From positions 62,001 to 126,000 of the forward strand of contig CAVVIT010000006.1 of the NCBI GenBank assembly GCA_963748405.1: a stretch of DNA of 64,000 bases, given 5' to 3'. Below the pieces are notes generated by a model that ran no database searches, was not told where the DNA came from, and saw only the letters and a list, made by a program, of their open reading frames with translations. A program made the translations under genes and the position numbers. The stretch comes from Fen-1273 sp963748405. Lineage in GTDB: Bacteria > Bacteroidota > Ignavibacteria > UBA10030 > UBA6906. Below are positions 25,613 through 34,263 of the stretch, piece after piece. Every line of letters begins with the position of its first letter. Position 1 is the first letter of the stretch.

Positions 25613-26239
25613 ATGCCCGATGAAATGAACGTCCCCGTACAGCCCGAAACCCCGCCTCCGGCCGCGCCGGCGCCGGTTGCCCCGAAGGCCTCCGCGCCTG
25701 AAGTGCGGAAACCGAAACAGGACAAGCCTCCGGAAAACGACCGCGGGATCTGGCGGATGAACCGGAAAAGCTTCCTGAATGTCGCCGGCTGGTTTGCATT
25801 CTTTTCGTTTCTGGGGACCGCCACGTTCGGCGCGCTCCGCCTGATGGTTCCGCGCGTCCTCTACGAGGCCCCGTCCGCGTTCAAGGCGGGGTTCCCGGAG
25901 GACTTCGTCGTCGGCGAGGTGAACGAGAAGTACAAGGATGACTACCGGGTGTGGATCATCAGGGAAGCGGACGGCTTCTACGCGCTCTCGGCGATCTGCA
26001 CCCACCTGGGGTGCACCCCCCGCTGGCTCGCGGCCGAAAACAAGTTCAAGTGTCCCTGCCACGGGAGCGGATACCACAAGGACGGCATCAACTTCGAGGG
26101 ACCCACTCCCCGGCCTCTGGAACGGCTCAAGATCACGCTCGACGACGACGGGCAGATCGTCGTGGACAGGAACATCAAGTTCCTGTACGAAAAAGGGGAG
26201 TGGTCGAAACCCGGCGCATTCCTGAAGTACAACGGCTAG
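25613..26239 (+). CDS. Rieske iron-sulfur protein of a bc-type quinol oxidoreductase
   Basis: Takes the first electron from quinol and passes it to cytochrome c. The 208-residue protein has a Pro/Ala-rich cytoplasmic tail of about 45 residues, one transmembrane anchor (about residues 53-75), and the Rieske domain. Box I is CTHLGC (Cys129, His131, Cys134) and box II is CPCHGS (Cys147, Cys149, His150). These give all [2Fe-2S] ligands and the stabilising disulfide. GPTPRPLERL follows as in b6f/bc proteins. The long Pro-rich N-terminus is unusual; an ATG four codons later is an alternative start. Cytochrome b follows after 19 nt in the same operon. Confidence 0.95.
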   Translation: MPDEMNVPVQPETPPPAAPAPVAPKASAPEVRKPKQDKPPENDRGIWRMNRKSFLNVAGWFAFFSFLGTATFGALRLMVPRVLYEAPSAFKAGFPEDFVVGEVNEKYKDDYRVWIIREADGFYALSAICTHLGCTPRWLAAENKFKCPCHGSGYHKDGINFEGPTPRPLERLKITLDDDGQIVVDRNIKFLYEKGEWSKPGAFLKYNG

Positions 26240-26258
26240 ACAGGAGGAGAGCGGCCTC

Positions 26259-27050
26259 ATGCTCGGTATACTCGACACGCTGCGCGAGAAGATGCAGAAG
26301 ACGGAAGTCTACAAATCCGTTTTCCGCCACAACTACCAGGATACACAGCGGAACAGGGCGCTCCAGATCGTCGACAACGTGTTTCTCCACCTGCATCCCG
26401 TCCGCATCGCGCGTCACGCGACGAACATCGGGTTCACGTGGGGGATGGGGGGGATCACCTTCCTGCTGTTCATCGTTCTCACCGTCACCGGCGTGATCCT
26501 GATGTTTTACTACCGGCCGGCGGCCGAATACGCGTACGACGACATGAAGTACCTGATGAACGACGTCGCATTCGGTCCGCTGATGAGGAACATGCACCGG
26601 TGGGCGGCGCACGCGATGGTGATCACGGTGATGCTCCACATGTTCCGGGTGTTCCTCACGGGGTCCTACAAGGCGCCGCGCCAGTTCAACTGGGTGGTGG
26701 GGGTGTTCCTGCTCACCCTGACGCTGTTCCTGAGCTTCACGGGTTACCTGCTTCCCTGGGACCAGCTCGCTATCTGGGCGGTGACGGTCGGGACCAACAT
26801 GGCGCGGGCGACCCCCTTCCTGGGGAGCGAGGGGCCCTTCGGCGCCGAGCTCGGCATGAAGATCAACAACGACGTCCGGTTCGTCCTCCTGGGAGGGACG
26901 CAGGTGGGGCCCCCGACGCTCCTGCGGTTCTACGTCCTGCACTGCATATTCCTCCCGCTGATCGGGGCAACGCTGATGATCGTGCATTTCTGGCGGATAC
27001 GGAAAGACGGCGGGATCTCCGGTCCCGATCCCGACGCGAAAAAGTCCTGA
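26259..27050 (+). CDS. Cytochrome b, N-terminal (b6-like) subunit
   Basis: Four-helix heme b subunit of the quinol:cytochrome c oxidoreductase. The 263-residue protein has an amphipathic N-terminal segment, then helix B with two His 14 residues apart (HRWAAHAMVITVMLH). Helix D has two His 15 residues apart (HCIFLPLIGATLMIVH). The 15-residue spacing is typical of b6f-type, split cytochromes, unlike the 14 of mitochondrial bc1. GYLLPWDQLAIWAVTVG contributes to the Qo site. An AGGAGAG SD precedes ATG 26259. The C-terminal half is encoded separately by the next gene. Confidence 0.95.
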   Translation: MLGILDTLREKMQKTEVYKSVFRHNYQDTQRNRALQIVDNVFLHLHPVRIARHATNIGFTWGMGGITFLLFIVLTVTGVILMFYYRPAAEYAYDDMKYLMNDVAFGPLMRNMHRWAAHAMVITVMLHMFRVFLTGSYKAPRQFNWVVGVFLLTLTLFLSFTGYLLPWDQLAIWAVTVGTNMARATPFLGSEGPFGAELGMKINNDVRFVLLGGTQVGPPTLLRFYVLHCIFLPLIGATLMIVHFWRIRKDGGISGPDPDAKKS

Positions 27051-27087
27051 TCGCACGCACTCTATATAAAAGACAGGCGCGAGGCCT

Positions 27088-27972
27088 ATGAACCATCTTC
27101 TGTCGATACTTTCGAAGCCGGACAACGTACCGATCGTTCTCATGCTCGTCCTGACCGTCTTCTACACGTGGTACTCGCTGTCGAAGGCTGCGAAGAACGA
27201 CGCCCAGGGCTCCCCGGCCGAAGCGGCGCTTGCGGACAAGGTGCAGGTCTGGCCGTATCTCGTCAAGGTGGAGTTCCTCGCGGCGCTCCTTGTCATGGGG
27301 ATTCTCACCGTCTGGTCGATCACGCTCAACGCCCCGCTGGAAGCGCCGGCCAACCCGTCGCTCACCCCCAACCCGTCGAAGGCCCCCTGGTATTTTCTCG
27401 GGCTGCAGGAGATCCTGGTCTACTTTGACCCGTGGATCGCAGGGGTCACGATCCCGTCCCTGATCATCCTGGGGCTCTGCGCGATTCCGTACATCGACGT
27501 CAATCCGAAAGGAAACGGCTACTACACGTTCAAGGAGCGGCCCTTTGCGATCCTCACGTTCTGCTTCGGGTTCCTGGTCCTCTGGGTCTCGCTCATCGTC
27601 CTGGGGACGTTCTTCCGCGGTCCCGGGTGGAACCTGTTCATGCCCTGGGAGGATTGGGACACGCACCGCGTCGTCGCGCTGACAAACGTGGACTGGTCGG
27701 AGTTGTTCGGCGTCCCGACGAAGAGATTCGACGACTCGCTCAACCCGGCCGCGATGGCGATCGGCACGGTCACGATCCTGGCGTGGTTCAGCCTGGGCGT
27801 CGCGTTCTATCTCTGGAAACGGAAGAGCGATGTGATCCGGAAACTCGGCCCGCTCCGCTATGCGATCGTCGCGGGTCTCTTTCTCATCATGACGGCGCTG
27901 CCGGTCAAGATCATCCTCCGGCTGACGCTGAACATCAAGTACATCCTCGTCACCCCCTGGTTCAACATCTGA
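27088..27972 (+). CDS. Cytochrome b, C-terminal (subunit IV-like) subunit
   Basis: A 294-residue membrane protein completing cytochrome b. It has an N-terminal helix (VPIVLMLVLTVFYTWYSL) and a conserved segment PSKAPWYFLGLQEILVYFDPW. That segment carries the Qo-site 'PEWY' position as APWY, without the usual Glu. More hydrophobic helices than plant subunit IV (about six) suggest added C-terminal helices. GKFxx-type heme cn residues cannot be judged. ATG 27088 follows a purine-rich GGCGCGAGG. It is 37 nt after b6 and 22 nt before the multiheme cytochrome c gene. Confidence 0.92.
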   Translation: MNHLLSILSKPDNVPIVLMLVLTVFYTWYSLSKAAKNDAQGSPAEAALADKVQVWPYLVKVEFLAALLVMGILTVWSITLNAPLEAPANPSLTPNPSKAPWYFLGLQEILVYFDPWIAGVTIPSLIILGLCAIPYIDVNPKGNGYYTFKERPFAILTFCFGFLVLWVSLIVLGTFFRGPGWNLFMPWEDWDTHRVVALTNVDWSELFGVPTKRFDDSLNPAAMAIGTVTILAWFSLGVAFYLWKRKSDVIRKLGPLRYAIVAGLFLIMTALPVKIILRLTLNIKYILVTPWFNI

Positions 27973-27994
27973 CGTGCAACGCAAGGAGAACGGC

Positions 27995-30538
27995 GTGTTC
28001 ACACAGCGGGCACAGCGCCCCATCGAGGAGCGCAACTACAGTCCTTACTACATCGCGTTCGCGGGGTTCCTCTTTCTCGGGACGATGTGGGCGGTCGTCG
28101 ACGAAGTCGTGACGCGCCGGCCCTGGAAGGACGTCCAGCGCGAGTACCAGGTGCTCGCCGAACGGAAGATGAAGGAACAGTTCGACCAGGCCGCCGCGGA
28201 GATGGACTCCTCCGCGCTCGCCGATGCGGCCGCAAGGCTCGCCGCGGCGCAGGACTCGATGACGCGTCCCGCGTACACCGGGGCGCTGGACCGGTACGAC
28301 GCGGTCCTGGGGGCGCTGGCGAAGGAGAACCGCCGCTTCCAGTTCGCCAAGAGCCGCGGGGACGAAGCGTACTACTTCTACAAGAAGGCGCTGCACGAGG
28401 GGGAGACCGACGCGAAGGAAAAGGACCGCCTTGCCGGGGACGAAGCAGAAATGGCCGCGCACCAGCAGGTCATCACGGCGCTCGAGAAGGAGCGGGACTC
28501 TCTCCTGGCGGTGATGAACGGCTACCGGCAGGAAGTCCGGAAAAACCAGAACGCGATCACGGACCTCAGGAAGAAGCTCGACCGGTGGGACGCCAAGGTG
28601 AAGAAGGCGGAATCGGCGCCGATCGAGATCAGGCAGGTCATGCTCCTCGACTATGACAAGAACCCGTTCAACGATCCGAAGGCCCGCATTGACCGCTGCC
28701 AGACCTGCCACCAGGGCTGGAACGAGGAGGTGATGGCGGACGCGCCGCAGCCGTTCGCGAAACACCCGCTCCCGGCGCTGCTGGCGCTGCACAAGCCGGA
28801 GGTCATGGGCTGCACCACGTGCCACCGCGGACAGGGTCCGGCGCTGACGGCCTCCACCGCGCACGGCGACGGCGATCCCTACTGGGAAAACCCGCTCCTG
28901 AAGGGAGTGGACGTCTGGGCCTCCTGCACGACGTGCCACGAGAATGAGAGCCACCTGGACGGTGCCCCCGTCTATTCGTCCGCCAGGCGGCTGGTCGTCG
29001 AATCCGGCTGTTTCGGCTGCCACGAGATCAAGGGCTACACCGACATGCAGCGGATCGGGCCCGAGCTCGGGCGGATCGCGCACAAGACCGATCCCCAGTG
29101 GATCTTTCGCTGGGTGCGCAATCCGAAGGACTACAATCCGCACACCCGCATGCCGAACTTCCGGTTCACCGACGACCAGGCGGCGGCGGTCACCGCATAC
29201 CTCGTCGACGTTTCGTCGCGCGATCCGTTCACCGTCGAGCGGGGAACGTTTGCCGGGGGGAACGCCGCGAAGGGGAAGGAGATCGTGGAGTCCGTCGGGT
29301 GCCTGGCCTGCCATTCCATCGGCGATCAGACGAAGGTCCGCGCCCTGCGCGGCACAAGCTACGACATCGCGCCGGAGCTCACCCGCGTCGGCAGCAAGGT
29401 GACCCCCGGCTGGATCTACGACTGGGTGCGCAATCCCCGGCACTACAATCCGACGACGAAGATGCCGAACCTGAGGCTGACGGACGGGGAGGCCCGCGAC
29501 GTCACGGCGTACCTCTCGACGCTCAAGGACGATCACGCGTACGAGAACGCGGCGCTCCCCCTGGGGTCGGCCGAGGCGGTGCGGAAGGGGGAATCCCTGG
29601 TGCGCGAATACGGGTGCAGCGGCTGCCACGTGATCCCCGGGATGGAGAAGGAGGGCCGGGTCTCGGTTTCGCTTTCGAATTTCGGACGCAAGCGCGTCGA
29701 AGAAATGGATTTCGGCGACACGAACGTCCCCCACACCTGGCACGACTGGGTGTTCAACAAGCTGAAGAACTCGCGCGTCTTCCAGACGGACCGGATCGTT
29801 CAGAAGATGCCGGTGTTTTCCTTCAACGACGACGAGATCGCCCGGGTGCGGCTGTTTCTCCTTTCGCTGACGAAGGACCAGCCCGACCCGCGCTATGTGA
29901 AGCCCTTCGACGCCCGGGTGCAGGAGATCGAAGCGGGCCGGAAGGTCGCCTACAGGTACAACTGCCAGCAGTGCCATCAGCTCGAAAACGAGGGGCGGTA
30001 CATCGCCGCGGTCATCGACGATCCCGCGTTCCTTCCCCCCATCATCACGGGGGAAGGAAAGAAGGTGCAGGAGCCGTGGCTCCGCGACTTCCTCAAGCAC
30101 CCGTCCGTCACCGGCGCGCCGAACACGATACGGCCGTGGCTGAAGACGCGGATGCCGACGTTTTCGCTCACGGACGACGAGATCTTCGCCCTGACGAAGT
30201 ACTTTCTCGGCCTGAGCGCCCAGGATCTGAACGTGAGGGATTACAGCGCGTTCCAGCCCGACCCGGCGCTGCTCCCGGTCGGGAAGAAGATCTTCGACGA
30301 TTTCCAGTGCATCAAGTGCCACCCGACGGGCGCCGGGGCGCCCGCACCCGGCGGGGCGTCGACATCCGACCTCGCGCCGAACCTGACGAAGGCGCGCGAC
30401 CGCCTGAAGCCCGAATGGATCGTGGAGTGGCTCGCCGATCCCAACAAGCTGCAGGAGGGGACGAGGATGCCCACGTTCTTCCCCGACGGCCAGTCGCCCC
30501 TCGGCGACGTCCTGGGGGGGATGCGCACAAACAGATGA
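27995..30538 (+). CDS. Membrane-anchored octaheme cytochrome c (C-terminus frameshifted)
   Basis: An 847-residue protein with a short basic N-terminus, one transmembrane helix (about residues 18-40), a long charged coiled coil (about 45-205) and eight CxxCH heme sites at residues 235, 273, 311, 339, 436, 541, 657 and 772. The later sites lie in mono-heme cytochrome c domains, each followed by a TRMPNF/TKMPNL-type Met-ligand loop and a DDxxxxVxxYL helix. Encoded right after Rieske and split cytochrome b, it most likely replaces cytochrome c1 as electron acceptor. GTG 27995 is chosen because AAGGAG sits 7 nt upstream. The frame ends early (DVLGGMRTNR), but one extra base in the G7 run at 30514-30520 would restore a normal C-terminal helix running to 30603. 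Confidence 0.9.
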   Translation: MFTQRAQRPIEERNYSPYYIAFAGFLFLGTMWAVVDEVVTRRPWKDVQREYQVLAERKMKEQFDQAAAEMDSSALADAAARLAAAQDSMTRPAYTGALDRYDAVLGALAKENRRFQFAKSRGDEAYYFYKKALHEGETDAKEKDRLAGDEAEMAAHQQVITALEKERDSLLAVMNGYRQEVRKNQNAITDLRKKLDRWDAKVKKAESAPIEIRQVMLLDYDKNPFNDPKARIDRCQTCHQGWNEEVMADAPQPFAKHPLPALLALHKPEVMGCTTCHRGQGPALTASTAHGDGDPYWENPLLKGVDVWASCTTCHENESHLDGAPVYSSARRLVVESGCFGCHEIKGYTDMQRIGPELGRIAHKTDPQWIFRWVRNPKDYNPHTRMPNFRFTDDQAAAVTAYLVDVSSRDPFTVERGTFAGGNAAKGKEIVESVGCLACHSIGDQTKVRALRGTSYDIAPELTRVGSKVTPGWIYDWVRNPRHYNPTTKMPNLRLTDGEARDVTAYLSTLKDDHAYENAALPLGSAEAVRKGESLVREYGCSGCHVIPGMEKEGRVSVSLSNFGRKRVEEMDFGDTNVPHTWHDWVFNKLKNSRVFQTDRIVQKMPVFSFNDDEIARVRLFLLSLTKDQPDPRYVKPFDARVQEIEAGRKVAYRYNCQQCHQLENEGRYIAAVIDDPAFLPPIITGEGKKVQEPWLRDFLKHPSVTGAPNTIRPWLKTRMPTFSLTDDEIFALTKYFLGLSAQDLNVRDYSAFQPDPALLPVGKKIFDDFQCIKCHPTGAGAPAPGGASTSDLAPNLTKARDRLKPEWIVEWLADPNKLQEGTRMPTFFPDGQSPLGDVLGGMRTNR

Positions 30539-30603
30539 CCGCGATCCGCGACTACGTCGAGAGCATCGGACAGCCGCCGCGGCCCAGGGTATCGGCACGC
30601 TGA
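30535..30603 (+). other. Out-of-frame C-terminal tail of the octaheme cytochrome c
   Basis: In the frame one base over from the main ORF, the sequence directly after the G7 run reads GGDAHKQMTAIRDYVESIGQ and ends at a stop at 30603. That is the usual last helix of a cytochrome c domain. The switch point is the homopolymer at 30514-30520, so this is a frameshifted end rather than a separate small gene, although an overlapping ATGA start also exists at 30535. Confidence 0.7.
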
Positions 30604-30646
30604 GTGTGAAGTATCGATCATTACTCTCATCAACGGAGGTAACACC

Positions 30647-31342
30647 ATGAAAGGCAGATCGTTTGCAGTGGCGGCGCTGTTGCTTGCGGGCGCGGGATAC
30701 GCCGCGGCCGGGGACGTGACGGGAAAGGTGTCGTTTTCGGGGACCGCCCCGAAAGCGGCGCGCATCATGATGAACGCCGATCCCGTCTGCGTCAAGCAGC
30801 ACGCGACGCCGGTGACGGGGGAGGAAGTCGTCGTCAACAAGAATGCGACGCTGAAGAACGTCCTCGTCTACGTGAAGGAGGGGCTGGGGAACAGGAAGTT
30901 CGAAACCCCGGCGACGAGGCTGGAGTTCGACCAGAAGGGCTGCCAGTATTCGCCGCACGTCCTGGGGATCCAGACCGGGCAGGAGCTCGAGATCGTCAAC
31001 GACGATCCGACGCTGCACAACGTCCACTCGCTCTCGAAGGACAACGCGCAGTTTAACGTCGCCCAGCCGATGAAGGGGATGAAGCTGACGAAGAAATTCG
31101 ACAAGCCCGAGGTGTTCAAGGTGAAATGCGAGGTGCACACGTGGATGGGCGCGTACATCGGCGTCTTCAACCACCCGTACTTCGCGGTCACGGGGGACGA
31201 CGGTTCGTTCCGCCTGAAGAACCTCCCCGCAGGGGACTACACCATCGAGGCGTGGCACGAGAAGTACGGCACGCAGACGATGAAGGTGAAGGTCGCCGCG
31301 GGCGGTGCCGTCACGGCGGACTTCGCCTACCAGGGAAAATAA
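30647..31342 (+). CDS. Secreted cupredoxin-like protein
   Basis: A 231-residue protein with a signal peptide (cleaved after AAAG, about residue 22). The centre resembles a plastocyanin-type fold with probable type 1 copper ligands: His in PTLHNVHS, then Cys, His and Met in VKCEVHTWMGAYI. The C-terminal third (about 180-228, DGSFRLKNLPAGDYTIEAWHEKYG) matches a carboxypeptidase regulatory/CNA-B-like beta-sandwich. It is probably a periplasmic electron carrier or copper protein linking the bc-type complex and the cytochrome oxidase genes on either side. A GGAGG SD lies upstream of ATG 30647. The copper site is inferred from motif spacing, not proven. Confidence 0.82.
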   Translation: MKGRSFAVAALLLAGAGYAAAGDVTGKVSFSGTAPKAARIMMNADPVCVKQHATPVTGEEVVVNKNATLKNVLVYVKEGLGNRKFETPATRLEFDQKGCQYSPHVLGIQTGQELEIVNDDPTLHNVHSLSKDNAQFNVAQPMKGMKLTKKFDKPEVFKVKCEVHTWMGAYIGVFNHPYFAVTGDDGSFRLKNLPAGDYTIEAWHEKYGTQTMKVKVAAGGAVTADFAYQGK

Positions 31343-31381
31343 GCACTCCAGAGGAACACACTTGGGAAAGGGACAACACTC

Positions 31382-33154
31382 GTGAATGAAGCCGCGCCGG
31401 GCGCACACGCCGCACTCCACGCGCCCCATCATGCGGGGCAGGGGTTCTGGCGCACGTATCTCTTCTCGCAGGACCACAAGACGATCGGCATCCAGTACGC
31501 GATCACCGCCCTGCTCTTTCTCCTCTTCGGATTCACGCTGATGATGCTCATGCGCTGGCAGCTGGCGTATCCGGGACAGGCGATTCCGATCATCGGGAAC
31601 ATCTTCGGCGACGCGAACGCCCCCGGGGGGATCATGCTGCCGGAATTCTACAACCAGCTCGGCGCGATGCACGGGACGATCATGGTGTTCCTGGGCGTCG
31701 TGCCGCTTGCCGTCGGCGCCTTCGGCAACTACGTGATGCCCCTGCAGATCGGCGCGCCCGACATGGCGTTCCCGAAGCTCAACATGATGAGCTACTGGAT
31801 CTACTTCGTCGGCGGCGTGACGATGCTCGCGAGCTTCCTGGTTCCCGGCGGCTCGGCCGCCTCCGGGTGGACGTCGTACGCGCCCCTGTCGGTGATCGCG
31901 ACGGCCGGCCAGACGGTCTGGCTCTTCGGGATGATCTGCCTCATTACCTCGTCCCTGCTCGGCTCGGTCAATTTCATCACGACGATATTCCAGCTCAGGG
32001 CGAAGGGACTCTCGTTCATGCGGCTCCCGTTCTTCGTCTGGGCGCAGCTTGTCACGTCGTTCCTCCTCCTGCTCGCCTTTCCCCCGCTCGAGGCGGCGGG
32101 CGTTCTGCAGCTCATGGACCGGCTGGCCGGCACCAGCTTCTTCATGCCGAGCGGGCTCGTCGTCAGCGGCCAGGTTCTCCCGAACACGGGAGGGGGGAAC
32201 CCGCTCCTCTGGCAGCACCTGTTCTGGTTCCTGGCGCACCCGGAGGTGTACGTGCTGATTCTCCCGGCGATGGGGATCGTTGCGGAGATCATCGCCAACA
32301 ACACGCGGAAGCCCCTCTGGGGATACAAATCGATGGTGTACGCCACGATCTTCCTCGGGTTCATGTCGTTCGTCGTCTGGGCGCACCACATGTTCCTTAC
32401 CGGGATGGGCACGGTGATCAGCTCGTTCTTCCAGGCGACGACGATGATCATCTCGATTCCGTCGATCATCATCCTGACCGCGCTCTTCCTCTCCCTGTGG
32501 GGAGGGTCCATACGGTTCACGACGCCGATGCTCTTCGCTCTGGCGTTCCTTCCGATGTTCGGGATCGGCGGACTCACCGGACTCCCGCTCGGGCTTGCGC
32601 CCGCCGACATCCACCTGCACGACACCTACTACGTGATCGGGCACTTCCATTACGTCGTCGCGCCCGGCACGCTCTTCGCCCTGTTCGCGGGCATCTACCA
32701 CTGGTTCCCCAAGGTGACCGGGAGGAAGATGAACGACACGCTGGGGAAGATTCACTTCTGGTTCTCCTTCGCGTTCATCAACGGGGTGTTCATGCCGATG
32801 TTCATCCAGGGACTCGCGGGCGTGTCGCGCCGCCTGTACGACGGGGGGGCCATGTACGCGCACACGCAGGGGGTCATCCACCTCAACGTGTTCATGTCGA
32901 TCTGCGCCTGGTGCCTCGGTCTCGCCCAGATCCCGTTCATCATCAACTTCTTCTGGAGCATGCGGAAGGGGAAGAAGGTCGCGGACAACTACTGGGACGC
33001 GACCACGCTCGAGTGGGCCGCGGCGACCTCTCCCCCGATGGCGCACGGCAATTTTGCGACCGCCCCTGAAGTCCACCGCGGGCCGTACGAGTACAGCGTG
33101 CCCGGCAACGGCAGGGACTTTCTCCCGCAGAACAAACCCCTGGAGGCGCACTAG
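31382..33154 (+). CDS. ctaD: Cytochrome c oxidase subunit I
   Basis: Catalytic heme-copper subunit that reduces O2 and pumps protons. The 590-residue protein has twelve predicted helices. FNQLGAMHGTIM-like sequence (here YNQLGAMHGTIM) gives the first low-spin heme His. HPEVYVLILPAMG gives the first CuB His, the cross-linked Tyr and the D-channel Glu of type A1 enzymes. HHMFLTGM gives two more CuB His, and HDTYYVIGHFHYVVAPG the two heme ligands. It starts at GTG 31382 after GGGAAAGGGA. Subunit III follows 2 nt after the stop; subunit II is unusually placed several genes downstream. Confidence 0.97.
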   Translation: MNEAAPGAHAALHAPHHAGQGFWRTYLFSQDHKTIGIQYAITALLFLLFGFTLMMLMRWQLAYPGQAIPIIGNIFGDANAPGGIMLPEFYNQLGAMHGTIMVFLGVVPLAVGAFGNYVMPLQIGAPDMAFPKLNMMSYWIYFVGGVTMLASFLVPGGSAASGWTSYAPLSVIATAGQTVWLFGMICLITSSLLGSVNFITTIFQLRAKGLSFMRLPFFVWAQLVTSFLLLLAFPPLEAAGVLQLMDRLAGTSFFMPSGLVVSGQVLPNTGGGNPLLWQHLFWFLAHPEVYVLILPAMGIVAEIIANNTRKPLWGYKSMVYATIFLGFMSFVVWAHHMFLTGMGTVISSFFQATTMIISIPSIIILTALFLSLWGGSIRFTTPMLFALAFLPMFGIGGLTGLPLGLAPADIHLHDTYYVIGHFHYVVAPGTLFALFAGIYHWFPKVTGRKMNDTLGKIHFWFSFAFINGVFMPMFIQGLAGVSRRLYDGGAMYAHTQGVIHLNVFMSICAWCLGLAQIPFIINFFWSMRKGKKVADNYWDATTLEWAAATSPPMAHGNFATAPEVHRGPYEYSVPGNGRDFLPQNKPLEAH

Positions 33155-33156
33155 CG

Positions 33157-33747
33157 ATGGAAATACCGTACACGGTCGAACCCCGGCCCGACACCGGGGT
33201 CTACAACGCCAAGCTCGGGATCTGGCTCTTTCTCGCCTCGGAGGTGATGCTCTTCGGCGCGCTGTTCTCCTCGTACGTGCTGCTGCGGGTCGGCGCCGTG
33301 TCGTGGCCGCACGGATACGAGCACCTGAACATCCCGCTGGCGACGGTGAACACGGTCGTCCTCATCTCCTCGAGCGTCACGATGGTGATGTCGTGGGCGT
33401 CGCTGGCGCTGAAGAACATCCGCCGCTACCGCCTGTACATGGGCGCCACGATCGGCCTGGCCTGCGTCTTCCTCGTCATCAAGGGTTTCGAGTACGCCGC
33501 GAAGTTCGAGCACGGGCTGTATCCGGGCACGAGCACGTTCATGGCGATCTACTTCACGCTCACGGGGCTTCACGCCCTGCACATCATCGGCGGGATCGTG
33601 GTCAACAGCTACCTGCTCGGCCCGGGAAGCCGGATGTGGAAGACCGATCCCGCGCGGTTCACGAACCGCGTCGAGGTGGCCGGGCTGTACTGGCACTTCG
33701 TCGATCTCGTCTGGATCTTCCTGTTCCCCGTCCTCTACTTACTCTAG
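33157..33747 (+). CDS. ctaE: Cytochrome c oxidase subunit III
   Basis: A 196-residue membrane protein with five predicted helices. The family pattern is clear: KLGIWLFLASEVMLFGALFSSYV near the start, then TLTGLHALHIIGGIVVNSYLL, and VEVAGLYWHFVDLVWIFLFPVLYLL at the end. It supports proton-pumping stability of subunit I. It starts 2 nt after the ctaD stop and is followed by the subunit IV-like gene after 8 nt. Confidence 0.95.
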   Translation: MEIPYTVEPRPDTGVYNAKLGIWLFLASEVMLFGALFSSYVLLRVGAVSWPHGYEHLNIPLATVNTVVLISSSVTMVMSWASLALKNIRRYRLYMGATIGLACVFLVIKGFEYAAKFEHGLYPGTSTFMAIYFTLTGLHALHIIGGIVVNSYLLGPGSRMWKTDPARFTNRVEVAGLYWHFVDLVWIFLFPVLYLL

Positions 33748-33755
33748 GAGCACCG

Positions 33756-34055
33756 ATGGAAACTGCCAGTGCCGAGAGCGTCCGGAAACACGTCAGGGTG
33801 TACGTGACCGTCTTCGTCGCGCTCATGGGTCTCACGCTCATCACGGTGGCGATCTCCACGCTCCACCTGGATGCGCCCGTCGCCATCGTCGTGGCGCTCT
33901 GCATTGCCGCGCTGAAGGCGTCGCTCGTCGCCGCGTACTTCATGCACCTGCTGACCGAAAAGAAGCTCATCTACGCCGCGCTGACGCTCACGGCCGTGCT
34001 GTTCCTGGTCCTGATGGTGCTTCCCGTGTCCCACTTTTCCGACAGGGGGCTCTGA
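33756..34055 (+). CDS. Cytochrome c oxidase subunit IV (CtaF-like)
   Basis: A 99-residue protein with three hydrophobic helices, including IVVALCIAALKASLVAAYFMHLL. This is the standard segment of bacterial 'cytochrome C oxidase subunit IV' (COX4_pro/CtaF) proteins. It is a small structural subunit of the oxidase. TAGGAG overlapping the ctaE stop serves as its SD; ATG 33756 is the only reasonable start. Confidence 0.9.
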   Translation: METASAESVRKHVRVYVTVFVALMGLTLITVAISTLHLDAPVAIVVALCIAALKASLVAAYFMHLLTEKKLIYAALTLTAVLFLVLMVLPVSHFSDRGL

Positions 34056-34056
34056 C

Positions 34057-34263
34057 ATGTCCCTGAAATCGTTTCATCTGCTTTTCGTGACTGCAGCGGC
34101 GGCCCTGGCCTTCGGTTTCGGGGCGTGGGGAATCGACGCCTACGCCTCCCGCGGCGAAGGGGGGACGCTCGTCCTGGCGCTCCTCGCGTTTCTCTTCGGC
34201 GCCGGGCTCGTCGTCTACGGCATCCTCGTCCGCACAAAACTGAAAGGGATCGGACTCCGATGA
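34057..34263 (+). CDS. Small two-helix membrane protein in the oxidase operon
   Basis: A 68-residue protein, unknown to me, starting 1 nt after the subunit IV stop. It has two hydrophobic helices (about residues 7-27 and 36-58) joined by a short loop with Asp and Arg, and a basic C-terminus. Size and position suggest an oxidase accessory or assembly subunit. Its stop overlaps the next start by 4 nt (ATGA). Confidence 0.7.
   Translation: MSLKSFHLLFVTAAAALAFGFGAWGIDAYASRGEGGTLVLALLAFLFGAGLVVYGILVRTKLKGIGLR

Noticed and set aside
30535..30603. A separate 22-codon gene starting at the ATGA overlap
   Set aside because: Its sequence is the expected last helix of the cytochrome c domain, so a frameshift explains it better.
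27962..33151. A 1729-codon open frame on the - strand opposite the respiratory genes
   Set aside because: It is antisense to clearly real genes on the + strand, is extremely rich in Arg/Val/His/Asp, has no domain pattern, and is a common artefact of high-GC codon bias.
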